A DNA stretch of 64,000 bases from Alsobacter sp045348435 (GCF_045348435.1 NZ_CP157484.1:1550001-1614000), one strand, 5' to 3'. Positions 26,327 through 35,618 are shown, numbered from the stretch's first letter. Notes: generated by a model not told the origin, from the letters alone. Made by a program: numbers and translations.

Positions 26327-26866
26327 TCAGCGCGCCGGCAGCATGCGCTGGAGCACGCCGTCGCGGCGGACGAAATGGTGCCAGAGCGCCGCGGCCGCAT
26401 GGAGCGCGGCCAGCCCCACCAGCGCATAGGCGGCCCACTCGTGGACCTCCTTCATGGGCCGCGACACGGCGCGGCTGGCCGCAATCGGGGAGGGGATCTG
26501 GAAGGCGTAGAAGTCGATCCCGCGACCGCGGAAGAAGATCAGGGCCAAGCCGACCAGCGGCGTGGCGATCATCAGGGCGTAGAGCCCGATATGGCCCAGC
26601 CGCGAGGTGGCGTCGATGAAGCGCCCGAGCGTCGGGTCCGCGGGCGGCGGCTTGTGGCGCCAGCGCCAGCCGATGCGTCCCGCATAGAGCGCCAGGATCA
26701 GAAGGCCCAGCAGCATGTGCACGTTGACGAAGGCGGCTTCGGCCGATCGGGGGAGGGCGTCGACCAGGAGCCCCATCGCGAACACCACCGCGATGAGCCC
26801 CGCCATCGTCCAGTGAAAGAAGCGCGAAACGGCGTCGTAGCGGTCGGTTGTCGTGAGGCTCGTCAT
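26327..26866 (-). CDS. Cytochrome b561 family protein
   Basis: The 179-residue inner-membrane di-haem protein has four hydrophobic segments and histidines in the expected helices: FFHWTMAGLIAV, VNVHMLLGLLILAL and EVHEWAAYALVGLAALHAAAALWHHF. Bacterial members act as superoxide:ubiquinone or general electron-transfer proteins. A perfect AAGGAGG site precedes ATG 26866. A short hairpin (GGCGCG/CGCGCC) overlaps the stop codon. Confidence 0.88.
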   Translation of the reverse strand: MTSLTTTDRYDAVSRFFHWTMAGLIAVVFAMGLLVDALPRSAEAAFVNVHMLLGLLILALYAGRIGWRWRHKPPPADPTLGRFIDATSRLGHIGLYALMIATPLVGLALIFFRGRGIDFYAFQIPSPIAASRAVSRPMKEVHEWAAYALVGLAALHAAAALWHHFVRRDGVLQRMLPAR

Positions 26867-27071
26867 GTCTCCTCCTTCAGGACCGGTCCGATCGGTCGGG
26901 GGCTGGCCCGAACGGACGCAGGTGGATCGCCGGCCGAAGCTGAGCCGGCCGCGGGATGACACGTTGTGACCGCCCGCGCCTTTCCGGCGCATGACGGGAA
27001 CATGAACACCGCCCGGGTCCGTCCCACATTTCAGGGAGAGGGCGCGGTCTCGCGGACGCCCGACCCCGGAC

Positions 27072-29186
27072 TCAGATGTCGACCAGCTCGGTCGCGAAAG
27101 CCGCGCGCTCCTGGATGAAGGCGAAGCGCGCCTCGGGCTTGTTGCCCATCAGGCGTTCGACGGTGTCGCTGGTGATCGGCTTCTCGTCCGTGATCACCTG
27201 GACCTGCAGCAGCGTGCGCCGCCGGGGATCCATCGTGGTCTCCTTCAGCTGCGCCGGCATCATCTCGCCCAGGCCCTTGAAGCGCCCGATCTCGACATTG
27301 GACTTGCCCTTGAACTCGGTGCGCAGCAGGTCGTCCTTGTCGGCGTCCGTGCGGGCGTAGACGGTCTTGCCGCCATGCGTCAGGCGATAGAGCGGCGGCA
27401 CCGCCAGATAGAGATGGCCGCCCTCGATCAGCTTGGGCGTCTGGCGATAGAAGAAGGTGATCAGCAGCGAGGCGATGTGGGCGCCGTCGACGTCGGCGTC
27501 CGTCATGATCACCACCTTCTCGTAGCGCAGCTCCTCTTCCTTGAAATGCGCGCCCGTGCCGCAGCCGAGCGCCTGCACGAGGTCGGAGAGCTGCTGGTTC
27601 TGGGCCAGCTTGTCGCGCCCCGCGGAGGCCACGTTCAGGATCTTGCCGCGTAGCGGCAGCACGGCCTGGGTCTGGCGGTCGCGGGCCTGCTTGGCCGAGC
27701 CGCCGGCCGAGTCGCCCTCCACGATGAAGATCTCGGACCCGGCCGCTCCCGCGGCGGTGCAGTCGGCGAGCTTGCCCGGGAGGCGGAGCTTGCGCACGGC
27801 CGTCTTGCGCAGCACCTCCTTCTCGGCGCGGCGCCGGATGCGCTCCTCGGCGCGCTCGATCGTCCAGTCCAGCAGCTTGGTCGCCTGCGCGGGCGATCCG
27901 GCCAGCCAGTGGTCGAAGGCGTCCCGGATGGCGTTCTCGACGATCCGCGACGCCTCCAGGGTGGCGAGCTTGTCTTTCGTCTGGCCCTGGAACTCCGGCT
28001 CGCGGATGAACACCGACAGCATGGCCGCGCAGGAGGCCATGATGTCGTCGGTGGTCAGCGTCGCGGCGCGCTTGGACTGCCCGATGCGCTCGGCATGGTC
28101 CTTCAGCGCGCGCAGAAGCGCGATGCGCAGCCCCGACTCATGCGTGCCGCCCTCGGGCGTCGGAATGGTGTTGCAGTAGGAGTTGACGAAGCCGTCCTCG
28201 CCCGGTCCGAGCCAGCTGATCGCCCATTCGAGCGAGCCGTGGCCGCCCGCCTTCTCGATCTTGCCGGCGAAGATCTGGTCGGTGATGAGCTCCTTGCCCT
28301 CGATCTCCCGCGCCAGATAATCCTTCAGTCCGGCCGGGAAGCGGAACACCGCCTCGGCCGGCACCTTGTCGACGCCGTCCAGCAGCGCCGGCGCGCAGGA
28401 CCAGCGGATCTCGACGCCGCCGAACAGATAGGCCTTGGACCGCGCCATCTTGAACAGGCGCCGCGGCGAGAACCGCGCCTCCGGCCCGAAGATCTCCGGG
28501 TCCGGATGGAACCGCACCCGCGTGCCGCGCCGGTTGCGCACCTCGCCCATGGCCTCGACCGGCCCCAGCGCGTGGCCGCGCGAAAAGACCTGACGGTAGA
28601 GCTGCTGGCCCCGGGCCACCTCCACCTCGAGCCGGTCCGACAGCGCGTTCACCACCGAAATGCCGACGCCGTGCAGGCCGCCCGACGTCTCATAGACCTT
28701 GGAGTCGAATTTGCCGCCCGCGTGCAGCGTGGTCATGATGACCTCGAGCGCGGACTTGCCGGGAAACTTCGGATGCGGGTCGATCGGGATGCCGCGGCCA
28801 TTGTCGGTGACCGTGATCGCGCCGTCCTCGGCCAGCCCCACCTCGATGAAGCTCGCATGGCCGGCCACGGCCTCGTCCATGGAATTGTCGATGACCTCGG
28901 CGAAGAGGTGGTGCAGCGCCTTCTCGTCGGTGCCGCCGATATACATGCCGGGCCGCCGGCGCACCGGCTCCAGCCCCTCCAGAACCTCGATCGAGGCGGC
29001 CGTGTATCCCGCCTCGCCGGGCGTGCCGACGGGCGCGGGCGCGGCGGCCAGCGTCGTGCGGCGGGCCGGCTTGGCGCGCTCGGCGGCCTTGGCGGACGCT
29101 CCCGCGTCGGCCCCGGCCAGGTCCGGATCCGCCTCCGGCAGCTTCCGCGCAGCCCCGCCGCCGAAGAGATCGCCCGTATTCGCCAT
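27072..29186 (-). CDS. parE: DNA topoisomerase IV subunit B
   Basis: ParE is the ATPase subunit of topoisomerase IV, which decatenates replicated chromosomes together with ParC. The 704-residue protein has an alphaproteobacterial N-terminal extension of about 60 residues. The GHKL ATPase follows (EVIDNSMDEAVAG, DNGRGIPID, GGLHGVG), then the transducer with QTK near residue 400 (QGQTKDKLA). The Toprim domain has EGDSAGG, PLRGKILNV and DADVDGAHI. The C-terminus lacks the GyrB-specific insert, so ParE is preferred over GyrB. Confidence 0.93.
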   Translation of the reverse strand: MANTGDLFGGGAARKLPEADPDLAGADAGASAKAAERAKPARRTTLAAAPAPVGTPGEAGYTAASIEVLEGLEPVRRRPGMYIGGTDEKALHHLFAEVIDNSMDEAVAGHASFIEVGLAEDGAITVTDNGRGIPIDPHPKFPGKSALEVIMTTLHAGGKFDSKVYETSGGLHGVGISVVNALSDRLEVEVARGQQLYRQVFSRGHALGPVEAMGEVRNRRGTRVRFHPDPEIFGPEARFSPRRLFKMARSKAYLFGGVEIRWSCAPALLDGVDKVPAEAVFRFPAGLKDYLAREIEGKELITDQIFAGKIEKAGGHGSLEWAISWLGPGEDGFVNSYCNTIPTPEGGTHESGLRIALLRALKDHAERIGQSKRAATLTTDDIMASCAAMLSVFIREPEFQGQTKDKLATLEASRIVENAIRDAFDHWLAGSPAQATKLLDWTIERAEERIRRRAEKEVLRKTAVRKLRLPGKLADCTAAGAAGSEIFIVEGDSAGGSAKQARDRQTQAVLPLRGKILNVASAGRDKLAQNQQLSDLVQALGCGTGAHFKEEELRYEKVVIMTDADVDGAHIASLLITFFYRQTPKLIEGGHLYLAVPPLYRLTHGGKTVYARTDADKDDLLRTEFKGKSNVEIGRFKGLGEMMPAQLKETTMDPRRRTLLQVQVITDEKPITSDTVERLMGNKPEARFAFIQERAAFATELVDI

Positions 29187-29439
29187 GCCGCCGCCGCCGC
29201 TCCGTGCTGATTCGCTGCGCTTCCACTATGCCACGCCTGCAGGCTGTTGGAACGGATCGGAAACACGCCGTCCACCGAAAACGCCGCGCGGCGTTCGTTT
29301 GCAGGAGGCGCTGTCCCTAGCGGGCGATCATGTCGCGGGCGGGGCGGCGCTCCGCGGGAGAGCGCCGGACAGGCGGCAATTGACTCTCCTCAAGTTTCGG
29401 TCGTCTTCTAGGGTCAAAGAAGACGGGAAGGGGCGACTG

Positions 29440-31260
29440 ATGAAGAAGGCTGGATTGTGGGCGGCGGCCGGCGCGCTGCTGGCGTCGGCATGGGGCGCGC
29501 AGGCCCAGACCCCGCGCATCGTGGCCTTTGGCGACAGCCTGTCGGATCCCGGCAACCTCTTCATCGCGACCGGCGGGACGACCCCGCCATTTCCCTATTT
29601 CCAGGGCCATTTCTCCAATGGCCTGACCTGGGTGGAGCGCCTGTCCGGCGCGCCGCTCAACTTCTTCACCTTCGCGGCGGGCCGGCCGGGCAGCGTCGAT
29701 TTCGCCTTCGGCGGCGCGCGGACCGACACGGCGGTCGCCAATCCGCCCGGCGTCCCGGACCAGATCGCCAGCTATCTGGCGCGCGGCGGGACTTTCGGCT
29801 CCTCCGACCTCGTCACGCTCTGGGGCGGCGCCAACAACATCTTCCAGGCGCTCGCCGCGCCCGCGCCGACGCTGGCCTCGCTCGGCGCGGCGTCCACGGG
29901 CGGCGCCGGAGCGCTCGCCGGCTCGGTCCAGGCGCTCGCGGCGGCGGGGGCGCGCAACATCGTCGTGCTCAACCTGCCGGATCTCGGCCTCACGCCGAGC
30001 TTCCTCAACACGGCCGGGCAGGCGGGGGCGTCCTTCGCGTCCGCCGCCTTCAACCAGCAGCTCGCCGCCTCCCTCGCGGCCGTGAAGGCCGCCAATCCGG
30101 GCGTCAGCATCATCCAGGTGGACGCCAAGTCGATCTTCGACCTCGTGGCCGCCAGCCCGGGTGCGTTCGGCTTCGCCAATTCCACCGCGGCCTGCATCGC
30201 GACGCCGTCCTGCGTCGCCGCCCCGGCCGCGGTGCAGAACGGCTACGCCTTCTGGGACGGCGTCAATCCCACCGCCGCCGGGCATGACCTCATCGCCCGG
30301 CTCGCGCTGCAATATCTGAACGCCCCCGTCTTGGCGGCGGGCCTCTCCGGCATGGCGGACGTCGCCCTCATGGACCGCCGCGACGCCGCGGCGCGCGCCT
30401 TCGGCCGCTTCGACCGCATCCGCCTGGGCCTGCAGCAGCCGGACGGCGTCTACGCCGAGGCGCTCGGCGGTCGGCTCGAAGCCGGCCAGGACGGCGGCCG
30501 GCCGGGCTATTCCACCAACCGCGCCGGCCTCGCGGCGGGCGTCACCCACGCGTTCAGCCCCCACTACGCCATCGGGCTGGAGGCCTCCTTCACCTCGGGC
30601 CGCTACGAGAGCGGCGGCTACCGCAGCGACCTCGTGGTCGGCGGCTTCGACGCCGTGTCGTCCTATACGCGCGGCCCGTTCTTCGCGCGCCTGGGCGCCG
30701 GCTTCGGCGTCAACCGGTTCGGCGGCCTCGAGCGGGCGACGTTGGGCCCTCTGAAGAACACCGCGAGCGCGACGGGCCTTTCGGCCAACGTCACCGCAGA
30801 GACCGGCCTGTCCTACCGGTTCGGCGCGCTCGACGTGTCGCCGCGCCTGCGCCTCGGCTGGCTCGGCGCCGATTTCGACCGCTTCCAGGAGGCGGGCGTG
30901 GTCGCTCCGCTCGACGTGCGCAGCCGCTCGGTGTCGGCCCTGGCCGGGGCCGCGGAGGTCCAGTTCGCCTATGATCTCGTCGCCGCGCCGGGCCGACGCA
31001 TCGCGCTGCTCGGCACGGTGGGCTATGAGCGCTGGTTCGGCGTGTCGGGCTATCAGGTCGAGGCCGAACTCGCCGGCAACACGGCCCTGCCTTTCGCCGT
31101 GCGCGCCGCCAAGCCGACCGGTCCGGGCCTGCTCGTGGGGGCCGGCCTCGCCGGCGCCCTGGGCGAGACGCTGCAGGTCTCGATCGACTATCGCGGCGCC
31201 TTCAGCGAAGCCAGCGCGCGCCGTCACGAGGGCAGGGTCGGGGTCCAGTACCGCTTCTAG
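29440..31260 (+). CDS. GDSL-type esterase autotransporter with altered catalytic triad
   Basis: The 606-residue protein has a signal peptide ending near AQA, an N-terminal GDSL/SGNH passenger (residues about 25-330) and a C-terminal beta-barrel (about 345-606) that ends in Phe (VGVQYRF). The nucleophile block is FGDSLSDPGN with Ser33, and block III is GGANN. In EstA-like relatives the last block reads D-x-x-H-P-T. Here it is D273-G-V-N276-P-T, so the catalytic His position is Asn; the nearby His282 is not at the usual place. The protein may be inactive or use another base. GGGAAGGGG lies upstream of ATG 29440. It is divergent from parE. Confidence 0.88.
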   Translation: MKKAGLWAAAGALLASAWGAQAQTPRIVAFGDSLSDPGNLFIATGGTTPPFPYFQGHFSNGLTWVERLSGAPLNFFTFAAGRPGSVDFAFGGARTDTAVANPPGVPDQIASYLARGGTFGSSDLVTLWGGANNIFQALAAPAPTLASLGAASTGGAGALAGSVQALAAAGARNIVVLNLPDLGLTPSFLNTAGQAGASFASAAFNQQLAASLAAVKAANPGVSIIQVDAKSIFDLVAASPGAFGFANSTAACIATPSCVAAPAAVQNGYAFWDGVNPTAAGHDLIARLALQYLNAPVLAAGLSGMADVALMDRRDAAARAFGRFDRIRLGLQQPDGVYAEALGGRLEAGQDGGRPGYSTNRAGLAAGVTHAFSPHYAIGLEASFTSGRYESGGYRSDLVVGGFDAVSSYTRGPFFARLGAGFGVNRFGGLERATLGPLKNTASATGLSANVTAETGLSYRFGALDVSPRLRLGWLGADFDRFQEAGVVAPLDVRSRSVSALAGAAEVQFAYDLVAAPGRRIALLGTVGYERWFGVSGYQVEAELAGNTALPFAVRAAKPTGPGLLVGAGLAGALGETLQVSIDYRGAFSEASARRHEGRVGVQYRF

Positions 31261-31290
31261 GCCGCGCCGCGCCCCAGCCCGGGGCTCGTG

Positions 31291-31497
31291 TCAGCCCCGG
31301 CCGCCGCCGGCGACCGTCAGGGCCGCCGCCATCACGGCCGCGACGCCATGCGCGATCCGGCCCAGCCGCGTGTCGCCGCGCCTCTCCTGCCGGCGCGGAT
31401 GCGGCGTGAAGGCCCCCTCGTCGCACGCGAAGCTCGCGCCCGCCATGGCGGCGATCTGGTCGAGGGGGATGCTGCGCGAAGGCCGGGTCTTCATCAT
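31291..31497 (-). CDS. Small hypothetical protein
   Basis: A 68-codon frame starts MMKTRPSRSIPLDQIAAMAG and ends in a hydrophobic stretch (HGVAAVMAAALTVAGGG). A weak GGACGG site precedes the tandem ATGs. It lies between the convergent autotransporter and glnA genes. Coding use of the third position is compatible with the genome. No family was recognised, and it may not be translated. Confidence 0.35.
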   Translation of the reverse strand: MMKTRPSRSIPLDQIAAMAGASFACDEGAFTPHPRRQERRGDTRLGRIAHGVAAVMAAALTVAGGGRG

Positions 31498-31708
31498 GCC
31501 GTCCATGCTAGGCGAGCCATGGTTAACGCCCTCTCCACGGCTGCGGTCGAGCTGGGCGTCGAGAACCCGTCCGGCCCCGATCCCGCCCGGGCCGGACTTC
31601 ATCCCTGCATGGTTCATGGCGTCCGCTCCTCCAGCGCTCCGGGCTGCCGAAGGGCTAGCCTCCGGACATGACGTGGCGGTGACGCGCGCCGAGCCGCCCT
31701 GAACGCAA

Positions 31709-31732
31709 ACGGGGCGCCCGAAGGCGCCCCGT
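31709..31732 (-). terminator. glnA terminator
   Basis: A 10-bp perfect stem, ACGGGGCGCC (31709-31718) with its complement (31723-31732), has a TTCG tetraloop when read on the minus strand. It is followed there by TTGCGTTC. It sits 42 bp past the glnA stop and is a convincing intrinsic terminator. Confidence 0.75.
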
Positions 31733-31773
31733 CGCGGGTTCGGACAGGAGGCGGCCGGAGCCGCCGTCCAGCC

Positions 31774-33183
31774 TCAGTAGGAGTAGTACATCGAGAACTC
31801 GACCGGGTGGGGCGTCATCTCGAACTTCATGACGTCCTGCATCTTCAACTCGATATAGCTGTCGATGAAGTCGTCGTTGAACACGGCGCCGGCCTTCAGG
31901 AAGGCGCGGTCGCGGTCGAGATTGGCCAGCGCCTCGCGCAGCGAGCCGCACACGGTCGGGATCTTCTTCAGCTCGCGCGGCGGCAGGTCGTAGAGATCCT
32001 TGTCCATCGCCTGGCCGGGATCGATCTTGTTGGTGATGCCGTCGAGGCCCGCCATCAGCATCGCCGCGAAGGCGAGGTAGGGGTTGGCCATCGGGTCGGG
32101 GAACCGCACCTCGACGCGCTTGGCCTTGGGCGAAGACGTGTAGGGGATGCGGCACGAGGCGGAGCGGTTGCGGGCCGAATAGGCCAGCAGCACGGGCGCC
32201 TCATAGCCCGGCACCAGGCGCTTGTAGGAGTTGGTCGACGGGTTGGTGAAGGCGTTCAGCGCCTTGGCGTGCTTGATGATGCCGCCGATGTACCACAGGC
32301 ACTCCTGCGACAGGTCGGCGTATTTGTTGCCCGCGAAGGTCGGCTTGCCGCCCTTCCAGATCGACTGGTGCACGTGCATGCCCGAGCCGTTGTCGCCATA
32401 GATGGGCTTGGGCATGAAGGTCGCGGTCTTGCCGTAGCTCTGGGCGACGTTGTGGATGCAGTATTTATAGACCTGCATCTGGTCGGCCATCAGGGTCAGC
32501 GTGTCGAACTTCATGCCGAGCTCGTGCTGCGCCGACGCCACCTCGTGGTGGTGCTTCTCGACCTTGACGCCCATGGCCGCCATGGCCGCCAGCATCTCGC
32601 CGCGCATGTCCTGCGCGCTGTCCTGCGGGGGCACCGGGAAATAGCCGCCCTTGGTGGCGATGCGGTGGCCGAGGTTGCCGCCCTCGTATTCGGTGTCGCC
32701 ATTGGTCGGCAGCTCGATAGAGTCGAGCTTGAACCCCGTGTTGTAGGGGTCCGACTGGAAGCGCACGTCGTCGAACACGAAGAACTCGGCCTCGGGGCCG
32801 ACGAAGATGGTGTCGCCGATGCCGGTGGACTGGAGATAGGCCTCGGCCTTCTTGGCGATGCCGCGCGGGTCGCGCGGGTAGGGCTCGCCCGTGGTCGGCT
32901 CCAGCACGTCGCACACGATCGACATCGTCGAGGCGGCGAAGAAGGGGTCCATCTGGGCGGTGGCCGGGTCCGGCATGAGCGTCATGTCGGACTCGTTGAT
33001 CGCCTTCCAGCCGGCGATCGAGGACCCGTCGAACATGGTGCCTTCGGCGAAGATGTCCTCATCGACCATCGAGACGTCGAAGGTCACGTGCTGCCACTTG
33101 CCGCGCGGGTCGGTGAAACGGAAGTCGACGTATTTCACGTCGTTGTCCTTGATCGCCTTCAGGACATCCTTGGCGGTCTTCAT
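31774..33183 (-). CDS. glnA: Glutamine synthetase type I
   Basis: GlnA makes glutamine from glutamate, ammonia and ATP as a dodecamer. The 469-residue protein has the GSI signatures FDGSSIAGWKAI, EAEFFVFDD, NGSGMHVHQS and KRLVPGYEAPV. The adenylylation site is KDLYDLPP with Tyr398, which indicates control by GlnE. The glnB gene lies upstream on the same strand with 184 bp between. A sigma54-like promoter upstream of glnB suggests that nitrogen limitation drives both genes. Confidence 0.98.
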   Translation of the reverse strand: MKTAKDVLKAIKDNDVKYVDFRFTDPRGKWQHVTFDVSMVDEDIFAEGTMFDGSSIAGWKAINESDMTLMPDPATAQMDPFFAASTMSIVCDVLEPTTGEPYPRDPRGIAKKAEAYLQSTGIGDTIFVGPEAEFFVFDDVRFQSDPYNTGFKLDSIELPTNGDTEYEGGNLGHRIATKGGYFPVPPQDSAQDMRGEMLAAMAAMGVKVEKHHHEVASAQHELGMKFDTLTLMADQMQVYKYCIHNVAQSYGKTATFMPKPIYGDNGSGMHVHQSIWKGGKPTFAGNKYADLSQECLWYIGGIIKHAKALNAFTNPSTNSYKRLVPGYEAPVLLAYSARNRSASCRIPYTSSPKAKRVEVRFPDPMANPYLAFAAMLMAGLDGITNKIDPGQAMDKDLYDLPPRELKKIPTVCGSLREALANLDRDRAFLKAGAVFNDDFIDSYIELKMQDVMKFEMTPHPVEFSMYYSY

Positions 33184-33367
33184 GAGTCATTTCCTCTTCA
33201 GAGCGTTTCGATTGATTGTGTCGGACGGGTTGCGGGTGAACTCGGCGGGTGAACTCGGGCCGCAGGCTGGACGGGCGTCCCGGGGCCGGACGCGGGGTCC
33301 GATCCGGCCTGGGCGGCCATGACTCCTGGCGGCATGGGTGACGTCGTGGCTCCGCCGACAGGGGACG

Positions 33368-33706
33368 TCAGATCGCGTCCAGGCCGGTCTCGCCGGTCCG
33401 GATGCGAATGGCTTCCTCCACGGGGGATACAAAGATCTTGCCATCCCCGATGCGCCCGGTCTGGGCGGCCTTGCGGATGGCGTCGACGGCGCGCTCGACC
33501 ATGTCGTCCGGGAGCACGATCTCGATTTTGACCTTGGGAAGAAAGTCGACCACGTATTCGGCGCCGCGATACAGTTCCGTGTGGCCCTTCTGGCGGCCGA
33601 AGCCCTTCGCCTCGGTGACCGTGATGCCCTGCAGGCCGACCTCCTGGAGAGCCTCCTTCACGTCGTCCAACTTGAACGGCTTGATGATCGCTTCGATCTT
33701 CTTCAT
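33368..33706 (-). CDS. glnB: Nitrogen regulatory protein PII
   Basis: PII senses 2-oxoglutarate and ATP/ADP and, through uridylylation, controls GlnE and NtrB. The 112-residue protein has exact family length. The T-loop reads GHTELYRGAEYVVDFLPK with uridylylation Tyr51. The C-terminal signature is GDGKIFVSPVEEAIRIRTGE. It precedes glnA, the usual alphaproteobacterial glnB-glnA operon. A sigma54-type promoter lies about 65 bp upstream of its start. Confidence 0.97.
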   Translation of the reverse strand: MKKIEAIIKPFKLDDVKEALQEVGLQGITVTEAKGFGRQKGHTELYRGAEYVVDFLPKVKIEIVLPDDMVERAVDAIRKAAQTGRIGDGKIFVSPVEEAIRIRTGETGLDAI

Positions 33707-33768
33707 CGGTGACCCGGATCCTCGGCTGGTGGCGTCGACGGCCCTTCGGGAAGCACGACCCGGCTCTT

Positions 33769-33784
33769 AGCAGAAACCGTGCCT
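33769..33784 (-). promoter_or_regulatory. Sigma54-type promoter of glnBA
   Basis: Read on the minus strand, AGGCACGGTTTCTGCT matches the -24/-12 consensus TGGCACG-N4-TTGCT at GG and GC with the required 10-nt spacing. Transcription would begin near 33758, leaving a leader of about 52 nt before glnB. NtrC-activated promoters of this kind drive glnB in related bacteria. No clear NtrC site pair was found upstream. Confidence 0.6.
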
Positions 33785-33881
33785 CGTGCGCCACCTTCAA
33801 CTTGGCGGAACGCCGCGCCGGGCCCGGCTGTGCGGAAGGCGATCAGGTCTGGCGCGATGTCCGCAGGTGCTGCCTTCGATC

Positions 33882-33896
33882 GAGGCATAATGCCTC
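33882..33896. promoter_or_regulatory. 15-bp palindrome in the glnB-nnr gap
   Basis: GAGGCAT-A-ATGCCTC is a perfect palindrome 50 bp upstream of nnr and about 120 bp upstream of the glnB transcription start. Its right part also contains CATAAT, a possible -10 for nnr. It looks like an operator for either divergent gene; the binder is unknown. Confidence 0.45.
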
Positions 33897-33946
33897 TAAA
33901 ACAGGCAACATCGTCGCGGGACGATGCTGATCAGGGAGACTAGGCG

Positions 33947-35434
33947 ATGGACGAGGTCTTGACCACCGCGCAGATGCACGAGGCCGACAGGCTGGCCATC
34001 GCCGCGGGCGTCCCGGGATCGGCCCTGATGGACAAGGCCGGGGCGGCCGTGGCCGACGCGGTCTGCCGCCGCTTCGGCGCCGGGGCGAGGGCGCTCGTCC
34101 TCTGCGGACCGGGAAACAATGGCGGCGACGGCTTCGTGGCCGCGCGCATCCTCGCCGCCAGGGGATTCCGGGTGGAGGTCGCGCTGCTGGGCGACAGGGG
34201 CGCGCTGCGGGGCGACGCCGCCGGCGCGGCCAACCGCTGGACGGGTCCGGCCGCGCCGCTGTCGTCGGCGGATCCTTCCGCCGCGGACGTCGTGGTCGAC
34301 GCGATGTTCGGCGCGGGCCTGTCCCGCGACCTCGACGGCGACGCCCTTGCGGCCGTGGAGCGGGTCAACGCCTCGGGCCGGCCGGTGGTGGCGGTCGACG
34401 TGCCGTCGGGCCTCGACGGCGACTCCGGCCGCCCGCGCGGCGCAGCGGTGCGGGCCTCCGAGACCGTGACCTTCTTCCGGCTCAAGCCCGGGCATCTGCT
34501 CTATCCGGGACGGCGGCTGTGCGGCCCGGTCCGACTGGCCGACATCGGCGTTCCGGCCGGCGTCCTCGACGCGATCCGGCCCAGGGTGCGGCGCAACGGC
34601 CCCGACCTGTTCCGGGCCGCCTTCGTGGGCCCCGACGAGGAAGGGCACAAATATGGCCGCGGCCATGCGGTCGTGGCGTCGGGCGGCCTGGAGTCGACGG
34701 GGGCGGCGCGCCTCGCCGCGCGCGCGGCGCTGCGGGTCGGCGCCGGCCTGGTCACGGTGGCGTCTCCAGGCGAGGCCATGGCCGCGCACGCGCCGGCGCT
34801 CGACGCCGTGATGCTGCGCCAAGCCGACGGGGCGGAGGGTCTCGCCGCGCTGCTGACCGACCGGCGGCGCAACGCGCTCGTGCTGGGCCCCGCGCTCGGC
34901 GTGGGCGACGCGACCCGCCTGGCGGTGCGCGCCGGCCTGGCGGCGGGCTGCCGCGCAGTCCTCGACGCCGACGCGCTCACGAGCTTCGCGGGCGACGCCG
35001 GCGCCCTCGCGTCGCTGATCGCCGCGAGCCCTGGCCGGGACGTCGTCGTCACGCCCCATGCGGGGGAGTTCGCGAGGCTGTTCAAGGGAGTGGGGAGCGT
35101 CCTTGAATCGCCGTCCAAGCTCGCCGCCGCCGTCGCGGCGGCCGAGCTGCTGGGCGCGGTCGTGATCCTGAAAGGTCCCGACACCGTCATCGCCGCGCCC
35201 GACGGCCGCGCCGCCATTAACGCCAACGGCTCGCCCTGGCTGGCCACGGCCGGCTCGGGCGACGTCCTGGCCGGGATGACAGCCGGGCTCCTGGCCCAGT
35301 CCGTCGCGGCCTTCGAGGCCGCCTGCGCGGCCGTCTGGCTCCATGCCGAAGCCGGCGCCTCCATCGGCCCCGGCCTTATCGCCGAGGACCTCCCCGAAGC
35401 GCTGCCGCGCATCCTCGCCGCCTATTTCCGCTAG
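33947..35434 (+). CDS. nnr: Bifunctional NAD(P)H-hydrate epimerase/dehydratase
   Basis: Nnr repairs hydrated NADH and NADPH: the N-terminal YjeF epimerase interconverts R and S forms and the C-terminal ADP/ATP-dependent dehydratase restores the cofactor. The 495-residue protein has GPGNNGGDGFVAAR and VDVPSGLDGDSG in the epimerase half (residues about 1-210). The dehydratase half contains VVTPHAGEFARLF, ILKGPDTVIA and ATAGSGDVLAGM. The start is ATG 33947 after an AGGGAG site. It is divergent from glnB, a neighbourhood seen in other Hyphomicrobiales. Confidence 0.95.
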   Translation: MDEVLTTAQMHEADRLAIAAGVPGSALMDKAGAAVADAVCRRFGAGARALVLCGPGNNGGDGFVAARILAARGFRVEVALLGDRGALRGDAAGAANRWTGPAAPLSSADPSAADVVVDAMFGAGLSRDLDGDALAAVERVNASGRPVVAVDVPSGLDGDSGRPRGAAVRASETVTFFRLKPGHLLYPGRRLCGPVRLADIGVPAGVLDAIRPRVRRNGPDLFRAAFVGPDEEGHKYGRGHAVVASGGLESTGAARLAARAALRVGAGLVTVASPGEAMAAHAPALDAVMLRQADGAEGLAALLTDRRRNALVLGPALGVGDATRLAVRAGLAAGCRAVLDADALTSFAGDAGALASLIAASPGRDVVVTPHAGEFARLFKGVGSVLESPSKLAAAVAAAELLGAVVILKGPDTVIAAPDGRAAINANGSPWLATAGSGDVLAGMTAGLLAQSVAAFEAACAAVWLHAEAGASIGPGLIAEDLPEALPRILAAYFR

Positions 35435-35460
35435 CGCCTCCTTCGTGCGTCCAGCCGACC

Positions 35461-35499
35461 CTCACCCCAGCCCTCTCCCCGTTCCGGGGCGAGGGGGCC
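35461..35499. repeat. Repeat family A, copy 1
   Basis: This 39-bp segment begins CTCACCCCAGCCC and contains the palindromic core CCCCGTTCCGGGG. It is identical over its full length to 36035-36073. Confidence 0.85.
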
Positions 35500-35540
35500 G
35501 GCTGCGGCCCTTCCCCCACACCCGCCGCCGGGGATGACGC

Positions 35541-35589
35541 CCTTCTCCCCGGCACGGGGAGAAGGTGGCCCGAAGGGCCGGATGAGGGG
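35541..35589. repeat. Repeat family B, copy 1
   Basis: The unit begins with the inverted TTCTCCCCGGCACGGGGAGAA and ends with GCCGGATGAGGGG. The same two blocks recur at 35962-36010 with a diverged middle. A family C right arm (35524-35539) abuts it. Confidence 0.8.
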
Positions 35590-35618
35590 CCGGACGGGGC
35601 CAGGGCGCGCCGCGTCAC

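Noticed and set aside
26327..26992. Longer start for cytochrome b561.
   Set aside because: The ATG at 26866 has a perfect AAGGAGG site and matches the family start; the extra 42 residues are charged noise.
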